Part shown: piece by piece, positions 20,698 through 32,806 of the stretch
Numbering within the stretch: position 1 is the first letter of the stretch
Layout: each line of letters starts with the position of its first letter
Assembly: GCF_021155775.2 (NCBI RefSeq)
Contig: NC_060232.1
Coordinates: forward strand, 18,297,922-18,361,921
DNA: 64,000 nt
Direction: 5' to 3'
Source: Neodiprion pinetum
Taxonomy: Eukaryota > Arthropoda > Insecta > Hymenoptera > Diprionidae
The notes under the pieces: model-generated
What the model was told of the DNA's origin: nothing
Seen by the model: only the letters and a program-made list of their open reading frames with translations
Databases searched by the model: none
Program-made: the position numbers and the translations under genes

Positions 20698-23600
20698 CCA
20701 TGATGGAAAATCACAAATTATTTTTTTCTGAACTTGCCTAATATACGCTCTTATTGCACACGAATATAAACTAAAAATTTTGTTTCAGAGTCAATAAATG
20801 AAAACGTGTGACCCATTCTGATCGCTGTTCTGTTGCGACTAACAGAAGTTATGTAAAAAAGATTAATGAATTATTCCATGGCATGTATTGAACAGGAATT
20901 CATCACTTCTAGAAGTTTTCTGTGTGTTCTTGGAGGTAGCACCACATTTCAAAGATAAGTCCTCAAGTATCAAAGCCAGTTGTGAATGATCTACAAGAGA
21001 TGCAAGCAATTTGTAAAAAACTAATGTTTGACAGAACAAAAATGACACCGTGATCTCACGAGATATCGAATGATTTCAGAAGACATGTTTAAAATACTTC
21101 TAAAATGAAACTACCTTCAACAAAATGATTCCACAAGATTTTTTAGAATAGAAATGTTCCAAGTAATATTCCCAAGATCACGTAAGAAACATTTCTAGAA
21201 AATGTTCTTGAAATGTTTTCAAAATATAGTAGATATTGTAGTATAAATGTAATTTATTGCAAAAATCTAATACATAAGTGTTCCAGGGTGAGTTTTTAAA
21301 GATGAGTTCAATATTCTCACAAAATATTTGAAAAATAGAACAATACCTCTTGGATAATTGCTGAAGCATTCTTGAAGCATATTGTAATTTTGAAGACATT
21401 GAAAAATTATTTCACAAAATATTCCAGAAATATTTAAGTGATATTTTGGAAATATCTTCACGAAATATTAACCCACACAGCACAAAGTGTTACGAACGTA
21501 ACAAGTGTATAATCAAATTCACAACATTTTTCTGATGGTTTATTTTGTAACTTTTCATATGGTATGTTTTTACAAGGTAATAATAACAAGTTATATAATA
21601 TTCTCTTGCGTTACACAAATTTGGCTACTTTTACAATTTCAAAGCATCGTTATGACAACATATTTATAAACTCGATCCTACCTTGTCTGGTTTGTATAAT
21701 TTTTACATGATGTGTACAAATTGTATTGATTTCTTGAGATTCCAGAATATTTCAATTTCAACTGTCTATAATCAAAATATTATTCACCTAATATTTCTGC
21801 CGTACTGCAAATCTTGAAATTTGAAAAATGGACCAAAATTGAACACACTTCTCAAAATTTCGAAATTCAGATTGATTCCTCGAACAATAAACTATTCGCC
21901 AGAACGATTATGTGTAATTTTTCTGGAACATGTTTTATATTCAAGTTGAAATTATGAAAAAATTATCAGAAAATATTTTGAATTGGACTTTTCAACGGAG
22001 CTCAAATTATTAAAAGCAACTTATGAATTTCTTTTTTGTTATTATTTATTAAGCAGTTCCGAGTGGATAGCATGTTGGACTCACAACTCAGAGGAGTACA
22101 GAATTTCAGGGTCTAGGCCAAGAGAGTATATTTCATGATGTTTTATCGGCGCAAAAGTTTGAGTTTGTCACCGAAAGAGGTGATTGTATTGTAAGAAAGA
22201 TTTCGGAATCAAAACGCCGCTATCAAATTTTTACACACTTCCGTTTCTTCTGTTCTAATGTCTAATGTGGTTTTATTTTGTTAATCTTACTGTGCCGTTT
22301 GTCATGAAATTTTTCAGGGATTTTCCGGTAATAATTCACAAAACGACTCGAAAACGTGAAGAAGCTCATACACAAATATTCCCGAAATATTTCATGCTAT
22401 GGGGGTTACATATTCGATTTTGTTCAGAATATTCTTCTCACCATCAGCTCAGCTCTATGGATATGGATTAAAACGAATATTATTCAGAAATAAGAATACC
22501 CTGTATGTATTCATATGAGTATGACTAATATGGTCGATAACAATTTTTAATTTTTAATGTGTAAGAAGTGGTAAATTGAGAATGCCTATTTACTTTTTAT
22601 ACACATACACACATAGGTATATACGTGTCCATGTGTGTGGTGTATCTGTATAACATATACGTATTACACGAATTGGAATGCCTTATAAGATCTATAATCT
22701 AATTATGTGTCAATAATTTATATACAAATCCTAATTTTTCCCCATTTTCGTTAATGTCTTGCGCTCGTTTGTACATCATAATCGTAACGAGTAGCCTGAC
22801 TTTTCAATCGAATCTTTTTCTGTCCCAAATTGCATTGAAATTGGGTGTGATTAATGTAATGGAGATAAAGATGACCAGGTTTGTTCTTTGGCAAAAGCTC
22901 AAGATGGAAGCTCGAACTATAAGAAATGTTGGAAGAATAGTAAACAAGTATTAAGCCAGTCCAATAAGCATTTTAATTTCAAGTGATTCTATAGTTCTTA
23001 AAAACATGTGTCATGATGAGGATAACGTATATGCTATGGTTCTTAATTTTTGAGGTTGTAACCCAGTAAGTTTATGAAAATACTTTCATGACATTCGAAA
23101 ATGATCATCTTTTGTCATCGCAGGTACTTACACTGCAAACGCTGCAGAAATGGTTAGATATGGAGCAAATATGCACATGATCAATCTTGTAGAGCACTTA
23201 ATTTGTGTTCTAAAGATCAGTAACATCACCTATCTCACTTCAACGGTAAGTGCTGGCTGAAAAAAGATATCGAAAACGCATAGTTTTGGGAAATTTCCGA
23301 AAATATGCCTTGATTGTTAAGTTCCTCTCCAATATGGTAATGATGACTGAAAAAATGATCAATTCTATCTATGCAATCGAAAATATGGAAGAAAAGAATT
23401 CTCGCTGGCGATAAATATTATCTCGATATTTTGTCTTTAGCTGATTATTTATTTATTTTTTTTTTTCATCAATTTAGTGTTTTCTTAAATCGGATGTCTC
23501 CTTTGATCTATTAATCGTAATAAGATGTCATTGAATTTCTTCAATTTTCATCCTAAATGCAACCGAACTGAAGTTATTTGCAGGTAAACTAATGGCAAAA

Positions 23601-24277
23601 ACGTTTCTCGCAGTTTTTAACAATAGAAAAATAGGAGTAAAAATTTTCTCTTCACTTGAAAAATTTCTGCCTTATTTCTTGTTGATCAGCGACCCGTATC
23701 AACCTACACACCTTTATTAAGCACTCATCCTAACCATGTTATATTGCGATTTGGGATTTTACATTTTCGAAGTACTCTTAATCATGTATAAATAATGCAA
23801 AAGTATCCGAAAACAATGTTTTTAGGGGTGCGATTTTTCAAAAATCTAATGGCAATAGTTTCAAACGCGAGAAATTATATTGGCATAGTGAAAATGCAGC
23901 AAAATCATAACAAAGATGTTAAAAAATCGTAATTTCGTGAAAAAATTACCCTTTTTTTCTATTTGATGAAAATGATTAATTTCTTTTACACCGCAGTTAA
24001 AGTGTTGTACTTTAAGGAAAAAAATATTTCTTAAACATTATGGACAATGAAAGACTTTTTAAGGGTGTTTGGCATATGGCATATTTTAAAAGTCACAAAA
24101 TCAATACATGGTTGGTTTATGATGACAAAAATATAAATTTTTTTGAAGAAAGTACAAAATCGAAATGATTCTGTTTGTTTGTATGTCTGAATCTATATCG
24201 TTAGCATACTCGAAGGAAAGTTCGCATCAATGGTTGTCGCAAACGTGGCCTGATTTTGTCTAAAAAAGTAAATATAA
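20698..24277. other. AT-rich non-coding DNA, no gene seen
   Basis: Short open frames occur but none has recognisable content. About 21170-21470 is rich in repeated TTCTAGAAA, ATATTCC and AAATATTT-like words. About 22600-22670 holds CA/TA-rich simple sequence. About 23450-23470 is a T-rich run. Nothing else was identified. Confidence 0.5.
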
Positions 24278-25384
24278 CACCGGCCGGCAAAAAAAAGTGG
24301 CTTGTACATTTGAACAGACCCACCTACCTTTATGTATTTTGACGCGCTGAATCCGAATCTGAGGTCCGTTTGGTCTGTACACCCTCAAAATTTTGAGAAA
24401 AGTGCAAAAGCCCGTAAAAAATGGAAAAAAACTGCAATTTTGATGATGAAAAAAAATTTCTAAATATAAATCATATGAGTTTTGCATGTGATGCGATCCG
24501 CTGAGTATAAATCTAAAGTTTATTTTGCCTGTAGGCCCCTAAGAATATAAATAAATTGCAAAAAATCCCTAAAAATTGCTATAAATTGTATTTACAGTCA
24601 TAAAAAAATGGATTAAACATGATTAAATTTATTTCTCACATATTGTGATGCACTAAATCCAAATAAAAAATCTGTTTATGTAAGTCAGTTAGAAATTCAC
24701 CAAAAATCGTACAAAAAAGCATAGAAAGATAAGGTAAGGAACGAGCTTTACTCATTTCAAGCTGTTCTTCGTTTCTGTCGAACTCTTTTGTCAGCAAATG
24801 ACCTACGCAACGGGATTCTCTCTCGTTTTTTATTGTCTTTCGGTAATTCTCTCTTCAGCGTCCAGCAAAAATCTGCCATCATGTTGACATTCCACTTCCC
24901 TTGATATCGATAAAGCTCGTTCCTGACCTTATCTTTCTATGCTTTTTTAAACGATTTCTGGTAACTTTCTGATTGATTCACATTAACAGATTTTTTAATT
25001 GGATTTAGTGCATCACAATAAGTGAGAAATAAATTTAATTATGTTTAACCAATTTTTTTACTACTGTAAATACAATTTATAGCAATGTTTAGGGGTTTTT
25101 TGCAATTTATTTATATTTTTAAGGGCCTACAAGCAAAATAAACTTCAGATTTATACTCAGCGGATCGAAGCACTTGTAAAACTTAAATGATTTATATTTA
25201 GAAATTTTTTTTATCACCAATACTGCAGTTTTTTCCATTTTTTACAGTTTTCTGCACTTTTCCCAAAATTTTGAGGGTATACGGACCAAACGTACCTCAG
25301 ATTCGGATTCAGCGCGTCAAAATACATAAAGGTAGGTGGGTCTGTTAGAATGTACAGACCTCATTTTTTCTTTGTGGGCTGGTG
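24278..25384. mobile_element. Foldback element with ~470 bp terminal inverted repeats and TAA target duplication
   Basis: The left arm (24278 to about 24751) and right arm (about 24909 to 25384) are inverted copies with moderate divergence, around a non-repeated centre of about 157 bp. Terminal bases are CACC at the left and GGTG at the right, flanked by TAA on both sides (24275-24277 and 25385-25387). Three-base TWA duplications are typical of PIF/Harbinger-type elements, so this may be a non-autonomous member; that assignment is inference. No transposase is encoded. Confidence 0.75.
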
Positions 25385-25387
25385 TAA

Positions 25388-28052
25388 TCAAAAAAATTGC
25401 GTATTTTAGTATTATGTACTACAAAATTTGTTTTAATACTTACATTGACACGTTTTTCGGAAGAATATACAAAATAAGATTGAAAATTCAATGAATTGTA
25501 GGTTACAGCCTAGGATAATGACATATTTGTCGTGATGGGGGCAAACGGTTGCAGAAAACTGTTAAAAAGAGCCACGGATAAAAAGTTTTAAGTGGTGGAA
25601 ATTTTTACTTATGTGGTTACTACACGTTATAATTGTCTTTAACGTTTTATAAACAATTCTAGAAAATTTCGACCTGTAGTGACTACATCGATGCATGCAT
25701 CGGTATTATAGTACAACTTACAGACAATTCTGATACGAAATATTGTTGAACTCCAATTTCACATCGTTTTTTCTCCTATTTCCGTCTTAGTACATTGTTA
25801 TTCAAGTAATTACAAACAATGAATTGACGTTGAAATCGATTTTGTTACATGCTCAAGATGATTGCAGGTCAAATATTTTTTCCTTGCAATGTAGTGTTTA
25901 CAAGGAAATGAAGTGATGATATTTGTAATATTTGCTTATTACAATTGTGTTTTTCAAAAAAATTTAAGTATTTACAATATCAATTTTGGACTAGAGGAAT
26001 TTTTTGTAGTCGTTAAAGGGTTCGAAAAAGAAAGATCATGAAATCAAAATTCGAAAGCATTTGCTTGTCCCAACTGTTCATAACAACTTATAAACGACGG
26101 TGTCAACTGAAGAAAATGATGAGACATTCTTGTAGCAAAACCATACATATCAGGAAGAGGAATCTAAAAAAACTGATCGGTCAATGTTAAGCTTCGCGAG
26201 AAAGCTTTTTTTTCATCTGTGTATTGTTCGCATGTTCGGCAGAAGGTCGGAAATCGAATTGTTGAAGGTTGGAAGCGATCGAAAGTTGTTTCATCTCAAT
26301 GTAATGATTAGACCAAAGGTTTAGTTAGTGATTTTTCTATAGAAAATTCGGTGTTCTCCGAGATTAGGCCAATGCATTCTGCTTTGTATCCGTCATTTCG
26401 CATTGCTTGCACTAAAGGTCACCAAAGACGGACAAAATGGCCATATATATGGCCACCACTTCAATTTTTTTTGTTTTTTCAAAAATGTTCTAGGTTATAA
26501 TCTCAACAACAAGATCCTTTTTATATACGACGTCCTAAACATGATCAATATCTTTTAGTGAACTCAGGAATTATTCAAATTGCAGGCCCTAAATATCATT
26601 TATTTGACTGACTTATACTGTATGACGGTTAGACGATGATATGCGGTTTAATAGAGCAACATACATTCTGCTGTTCCATTTTCCCGAAGGTGGTAAGAGT
26701 AGAAGAAATAAAATAACCCTGACGTATATATGTATATTCTATATGATTGTGTTTTATATATTTTCACACCACTGTAGATATAATGAGAATATGGGAAGCC
26801 TTTGAAATAATATATAAAGCATTTTCTAAACATTAAAATATAGTTAGTTTACTCATCGAGGGTGCATATATACCCTACAGTGTATAGGAGATGTGGGAAT
26901 TTATAGTTATGTATAATTGTGCAAGAAGATAAAAACAGATTACACCTATGATTTTGGTCTCATCTATGATTCTTGAAGAGTAGTGCAGACGATATTTCCA
27001 AATGCAAGCAACGCTTACCCGTTTGTTCAGTATTTGTTAATTTTTTTAAATTTTGAAGCTTTAATGTAGTCTTAATATGAATCAGATATCAATTATTTTT
27101 GGATGAAAAATATTTCATAGTTATGGTTCAGGAAATTATGAAGATTTGAGAACAGTGGAAGATCCGAATTGATATACTATAGTTAGCGCTTTCTAACAAT
27201 AAGTCAGAATTTTTCCACATCTAAAACTCTTGCTATCAAAATTTTTTGCATATTTGATGAATTGATTTTTTACCTTACGGAGAATAAACGTCTACGTATT
27301 ATCATACTTGATTGAAGCGTAGGCGCGGAAAAGATCAGGAAAATAAGAAGCTCCTATTACACTGAACGTGCTGGCATGAAAACTTAGTTTGGTGGGTAAA
27401 ATTGCAATGACAGCGCAATGACAAATTTTGAATAAATTAGTCAAAAATCGAATGCTAAGATTGCTAGAATGAACAATAAACGTCGTCTTTGTAAATATAT
27501 TGTAAAATTTCAACATCAAAGTATATATCCCATGCGTTTTGTTGGTTATGTCGAATGTTAATGATGTTTGATGATTATTGAAATTCTTCATTTCGCAAGT
27601 CTGTATTGAAAACTTTTTCTATTTAGTTTTTGTATGACGCTTACGCGTAAATGATGGTCCATGTGTTCTTTCTTTCATTGTATTCCTACACCTCATTCAA
27701 GCTTTCTGATTATTGGAAGCCTTTGTTATGTTAGTTCTTGATTCAGTTCTTGTAACACTAGTTGCATGGCAGTGTACTTCAGATACATGAATCAATTCAT
27801 CGTACATTTGAAAAAATATTATAACAAATTTTAAAACTTAGATGAAAAACAGCTGATATTTGAACACTGTATCATTCCAGCACTTCTTACTAGACACATC
27901 CAAGATTGTCACCCTTCATTTTGTGAGTCCAATCAGCCACGGTTGTACTTGGGCAAACGTCCATTTCGATATTCCTAAAGAGAAGCACGACGATATTGAT
28001 ACGATTCATAGATCGCAAGGAATGGAAGTCTTTTTTCAATTGACGAAGATCG
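25388..28052. other. AT-rich non-coding DNA, no gene seen
   Basis: No domain-bearing open frame was found. An 18 bp perfect palindrome, TGGCCATATATATGGCCA, lies at 26438-26455. The open frame 27292-27591 on the minus strand has no recognisable features. Confidence 0.5.
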
Positions 28053-28367
28053 TCAGATACTGGCTCTGTGTTGATACAATGGTGGTATTTGGAGCAGTGG
28101 TGTTAACGGTGGTGGACAATGCTCTGCCTGAACGTGAAGAGCCGGTAATTGCTGCATTGGCAGCAAGTGGGATATTTTACCCGGTGAACGACGCACGGTG
28201 AAACGTTGTCTTCGTCTCTTTTTGTAAAAACCACTGCAGCGGCAGCTACAAACGGATGCGTTGTCATCCAGTGAAATTGTGTCTCCTTGGTTGCCGATTT
28301 GTCCTGAGAGGATCGAGCCATTTGCTGTTATTACGTCACCTTCAAGACGTACAGCTCCTTGAGCCGC
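28053..28367 (-). CDS. Possible terminal exon of an unknown gene
   Basis: On the minus strand a strong acceptor (pyrimidine tract ending TTTCTTTTCAG) is followed by a 315-base open stretch, 104 codons plus TGA, starting in phase 0. The peptide begins AAQGAVRLEGDVI, has a Cys cluster (CSCRC), a basic run (KKRRRQR) and a Pro-rich end. I do not recognise the family. No upstream exon was firmly identified. A plus-strand open frame (27860-28201) overlaps the same DNA, so strand choice rests on the splice signal. Confidence 0.3.
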   Translation of the reverse strand, partial: AAQGAVRLEGDVITANGSILSGQIGNQGDTISLDDNASVCSCRCSGFYKKRRRQRFTVRRSPGKISHLLPMQQLPALHVQAEHCPPPLTPLLQIPPLYQHRASI

Positions 28368-28416
28368 CTGAAAAGAAAGAGATTATTATTGAAGGGGTAA
28401 TATAATTTATCTTCAG

Positions 28417-28541
28417 CCAAACAGCCGAGCCACAATTCGCGTTAGTAGCAACACTAGGAGAGTTCTGCATATAGATCCGGAAAATGAGATTTTACTAACA
28501 CTTCAGCTGCTTCGCAACTCAGGCACAAACCCATTATTCGG
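28417..28541 (+). other. Exon-like segment, part of an inverted duplication
   Basis: A 125-base open stretch lies between an acceptor (TTTATCTTCAG) and a consensus donor (GTAAGT). It could encode a peptide containing RVSSNTRRVLHIDPENEIL. A diverged inverted copy lies at about 28640-28790 on the minus strand, with a related peptide (NVSSNTSRVLLSDPDTEIL). The two may be arms of a foldback repeat, not real exons. Confidence 0.3.
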
Positions 28542-28639
28542 GTAAGTGTAATCCCCACTTTTGTCGACTTTATCGATGATCGACAAAAACTATGGTAAAG
28601 TAAAACGCAATGCGGCAGATATTTTTCTGATGATCAGTA

Positions 28640-28790
28640 AAGTCCACTAAAGTGGGGATTATCTTTACACGAAAAAAAGGATTTGTGTCTGAGCTATGAA
28701 CCAGCTGAAATTTCGGTAAAATCTCCGTATCGGGATCTGAGAGCAGAACTCTGCTCGTATTACTACTTACGTTCAACGAGGACCAGCCAT
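28640..28790 (-). repeat. Inverted copy of the exon-like segment
   Basis: Its minus strand aligns with about 28440-28585 of the plus strand, including the AATCCCCACTT stretch that follows the donor site. The arms are about 150 bp, visibly diverged, with about 55-60 bp between them. A hairpin transcript would be long and imperfect. Confidence 0.5.
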
Positions 28791-28799
28791 TCATCAAGT

Positions 28800-29432
28800 T
28801 ACGGACAAGTCACAAGTTCTCGATACCGGTATTCCGAAAAAACTCAGCCACAGACCCAATACTTGGGTTTATCCTTATTAGACTTCTGTTCTAAATGGTG
28901 GGGGCGTTTTGCTTGTCTTTGTGTTAACTTGTGTGATATGTGTGCACTGTAACCAGACATATAAATATCAGGAAATAATGTCTGTAGAACTTTGCGAGCT
29001 TCTCATGAGGTTTACAGACTCTTATGTACTCCGTTCTTGAAGGGGGCATTCCCTAAACAGGATTCAAAAATGCATTTCTTATTGCCCAAATTTATAATTT
29101 GAAACCTGTAGAATTCGATGCAGTTAGTGATTTTGGTCAATTCTAAAGAACGACGTCCCGAGAGCCTTTCAACTCTGATCGGTAACCAATCGCGTGGCAA
29201 GAGACGCACAGCTCCTTGGCAATAGAAGAGGCCCGTAAATCACGCAGAGAGGAGATGGATGGTCAATATGAGTATTATAAGGAAGCTAAATAACTAATGT
29301 ATGGTGCTGGAATAGCTGACTTGTCGGTAAGTCACAGGATCATACGTGCCGAAACGTACGCTTGCTGAAACTTTAAACGCAAATATCTCGAAACTTTTTT
29401 GTCTGGGAATTAAATGTTGGTGTACACGATTA
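28800..29432. other. Non-coding flank of the hAT element
   Basis: Open frames at 28683-28952 and 29012-29209 show no recognisable domain. No repeat structure was found. It ends at the 8 bp target duplication of the hAT transposon. Confidence 0.5.
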
Positions 29433-29674
29433 CTCAAAAGTAGGGCTATACATTTAAACCGGTTAAGCTGGTTAAAAAAGTTAACCAGGTTAACTAATTA
29501 GCTAACCATCAGCTTAGCCGGTTAACCCAAATTAGCTAAGCTAATTAGCTAATTTTTTAACCGGTTAACTGAAATTAGCTAAGCTAATAAGCTAATCAGC
29601 TAATTTTTGACCGGCTAAAAGTTAAATTAATTTTCAAAGATACATGTATATATGATATAGGAGTGACTATTCAC

Positions 29675-29765
29675 ACGTAAAAAAGCCGCATTAAATCCAC
29701 GCAGCGGGAATATAAGGGCTTTATAGTCACCCTGCGTGGATTTAACGTAACTTTTTTTTTTACGT
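29675..29765. repeat. Small hairpin nested in the hAT element
   Basis: Perfect 14 bp arms TTAAATCCACGCAG (29691-29704) and CTGCGTGGATTTAA (29732-29745) face each other. Outer ACGTAAAA/TTTTACGT ends give a near-palindrome of 91 bp. It may be a minimal foldback element that landed in the transposon; no target duplication is clear. Confidence 0.55.
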
Positions 29766-29949
29766 ATGAACAGAGCTGTCCATATGGTATATGTATATAT
29801 AATTACAATTGTGGCGCGATGGTGAAATTCAATTCTAAATTCAATAAAATTGAACGGTGCTCATTTAAGATCAATTTATTACTTAATGTCTAATATAAAC
29901 AATTTGAATTAATATTAAATTAACATAACTGATTGTCTATCAACATCTT

Positions 29950-32276
29950 TTAATCAGTTTCTTCTATCATTTCACGATTTTGATATAAAAATATTAATAA
30001 ATTAGCGTTATCTGGTAATAAACAACTCCTTTTAGTGGAAATAACATTTCCTGCTGTTGAAAATACTCGTTCGGATGGTGTACTCGAGGATGGGATGCCC
30101 AAATATCTTCTTGCATATGTAGCTAAAATTGGGTACTTATGACGCTTAGAGTTCCACCACAGCAGAGGATTATCTCCTTTTGGGATAGTTAACTCTCTGT
30201 CATACTTGTCGATTTCTTTTTCAATAGCAGTCTTATTTTCAAAACTTAGTGTTCGCTCAAGGTCCCTTGATAAACCTCGTTCAGGATCGAAGAGGTACTC
30301 CAAGTCTTTTTCTCTTTGATCTTTGGCCGAAGTTTGAAATTCATGATGCGTATTCTCAACTGATATTATTTCTAATAAGGCATCTTTAACTTTTTGTCGA
30401 TACGGTTGAGATTCATCACGTAAGTCTTTATACCTGAAATATAAAGTACAATTGACTATAGTTAATTAATATAGTGGAAATATTATGAAATAAAATTTGT
30501 TAAAACAAGAACGACTTTGTACGCACGTAAGGGTGTAAGACTTTTCATTGATTTCAAATTAAATGTGAATGAAATAAATACCGTGGATCTAAGTAGCATG
30601 CAAGCCCACATACAGCAACACTTGTAGTTTTTAAGAACCTAGTTCTTAACTCGTCTTCCAATATATCCTTCAACAAGTGAATCTCTTCGCTGTCTTTCAT
30701 CTTTCGGCTGATCATCTTTCGGCTGTAAAAATTTTTTAACAGTTGACTGAGCGGTTGGTCGCACCATCGCAATTGTTGATTGTGATTCTGAAGACATTAT
30801 TCTTGTAGCAACATCGAAAGGTTCTAAGATCTTTTTAACATCAGCTATATAATCCCAATCATCATTGCTCAAGAGCAATTTTTTCATTGATTCAGCAGTT
30901 GTCACTTCTTTATCTAACAAAACAGATGTTATTGCATCACGTTGTTCTATAAAACGTCCAATCATTGCGAAAGCTGAATTCCAGCGAGTACGGCAGTGAC
31001 TTATTAAACGATGATTTGGCAAACGTAATTTTTTTTTAGCATAAGTTAGAGCTGTACTCGCTTTATTTGAGTACTTAAAATGCCCAACTAGAGCAGAAAT
31101 TTTTCGTAAACAATCAGATAAAACTTCATCTTTTAAAGCCCTTTCAACGACACATTGTAGGGAATGACAGAAACAGCGAACGCTCACATCTATTTCACTA
31201 TCATTGCTCCAATAATCACGTATGGCAGCAACCATATAAGGTGCATTATCGTGGACAACAGCTATAACTTTTTCATATACATTCCAACTCGACAGTCCTT
31301 CTTTTAAATGATTGTAAGTATTTTTCGCAGTGTAACTTTCAGACATTTCTAATGTATCCAGCGTAAATGAACGGAGGTTCCATTGGTCATCAATCGCGTG
31401 TGCAGTGATTATGACAAATGAATCATTGGCACGTGAAGACCAACCATCGGTTGTAATCGAAATATTTGGAAAATTGTTCAGAGTCGAAATCAATTTGTTC
31501 CGAACAACGTCATAAATGCCTTGCAGACGATTCCTGATAACTGATACGCTTGGTTTAGTATACTCAGGACAAACAGTCCTTAGAAATTGCTCGATTCCAG
31601 GTCCTTCGGCAAACGATAGTGGAAGCATATCCATAGCGATAATCTTGACCAATGAAATAGTAATAGCTTCAGACTTGGGATTCTATAAGAAAAACAAGGA
31701 AAAAAATATTATTGGACTTGATATAATTTATAAATACATAAATCAATATCGCAAATTGACAAAATATATAGAATTTTGACAATCAACTTGATTCTTCAAC
31801 AAAATTACTCACGTTGCGAGCATAATATTTTCTAGTAGGTAATTTGCGCCGCTTCTCATGATTATTTTCAGTGCTTGAACCTGGTTTAGGGTCTGGATTT
31901 TCTGTAGTTAGTCTTCTTCGTTTATTTCCAGTAGAATTCAATTCAATTTCATCTTCGGATCTATTACATTCATGAATTTTAGGTTAATTATTGATAACAG
32001 TGGTGAATCAAAATAAAAATACTTATTATCTTATAAAAATTAAAAACATTCCATTTACAGTAATAAAAAAAAACACAGAAATTGTGAATTTACGTACTGA
32101 GACTCAGAATTACCTTCGTTGATTAAAGTAGCTGCTTGGTCTTTGTCAGGATGCTTATTCTTTATGTGGTATCGCAAAGATGAAGTAGTTTTTTTAACAT
32201 TATACTGAACTTCACAATATTTGCACTTCGCATATCCATTTGTAAGTTGAACAAAATGTTTCCATATCGGAGCCAT
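29950..32276 (-). pseudogene. hAT transposase, four exons, one frameshift
   Basis: Transposase cuts and pastes the element. Exon 1 (32276-32098) encodes a BED zinc finger (CKYCEVQY, then HIKNKH). Exon 2 (31960-31813) is a basic linker. Exon 3 (31682-30582) holds the catalytic core: first Asp in TTDGWSS, second Asp in VVHDNAPY, a CFCHSLQ motif, CRTRWNS, and LDPRY at its end. Exon 4 (30433-29950) holds the dimerisation domain with the catalytic Glu in TPSERVFS. Splice sites are GT-AG and phases fit: the last codon CG|G at exon 3/4 restores LDPRYKD. Exon 3 carries a one-base frameshift between about 30690 and 30772, near a duplicated ATCTTTCGGCTG word, so this copy probably makes no full protein. 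An in-frame ATG at 32288 would add four residues. Confidence 0.88.
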
Positions 32277-32806
32277 AATAAATAACAATTTGACTCAATA
32301 TTTTTTATGTTCAAGTGTGTTTATCAACAAATAGTTTGTGTATACAAACAGAAGCAGATGATCGTGAACAATGAATTACTAGCCTTACCGCCTATCGGCC
32401 AAATATTGAACTAAAAATTTTCAAAATATTCACACAAACTCTTGGCGCTAAATTTAAAAATGGTCTTAAATAAATCTTACAATAACAATTAAGTTTGTTG
32501 ATAAAGTGATTGGTCGAAAAATTAATTATACTTTTAGATAGTTAAAAAATTAGCTGATTAGCTTATTAGCTTAGCTAATTTAAGTTAACCGGGTAAGCTG
32601 ATGGTTAGCTAATTAGTTAACCTGGTTAACTTTTTTAACCGGCTTAACCGGTTTAAATGTATAGCCCTACTCAAAAGCTACTTGACCGGCCCAGCTCATC
32701 TTTGGCACACATTTTTATGATACTCATGTTCAATTGATGAACCTAAGGTTGACTGAAAATTATTCAAATAAACACATTTTTGATTAGTTCTTGACCTCTA
32801 TGTGTT

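Larger units (their letters stand above)
29441..32669 (-). mobile_element. hAT-family DNA transposon, 3.2 kb, complete ends
   Basis: The ends begin TAGGGCTATACATTTAAACC and are inverted over about 130 bp (29441-29570 with 32540-32669), rich in GCTAA/TTAGC and AACCGG words. Exact CTCAAAAG copies flank the element (29433-29440 and 32670-32677), the 8 bp duplication characteristic of hAT elements. A four-exon transposase gene lies on the minus strand. A small hairpin element (29675-29765) is nested in the left subterminal region. Confidence 0.95.

Noticed and set aside
22040..22115. A tRNA-like stretch (GTGGATAGCATGTTGGACTC)
   Set aside because: It resembles a D arm followed by an anticodon region, but no B box or closing stems could be matched.
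27860..28201. A 113-codon plus-strand open frame
   Set aside because: It overlaps the minus-strand exon candidate, which has a better splice signal; no domain is recognisable.
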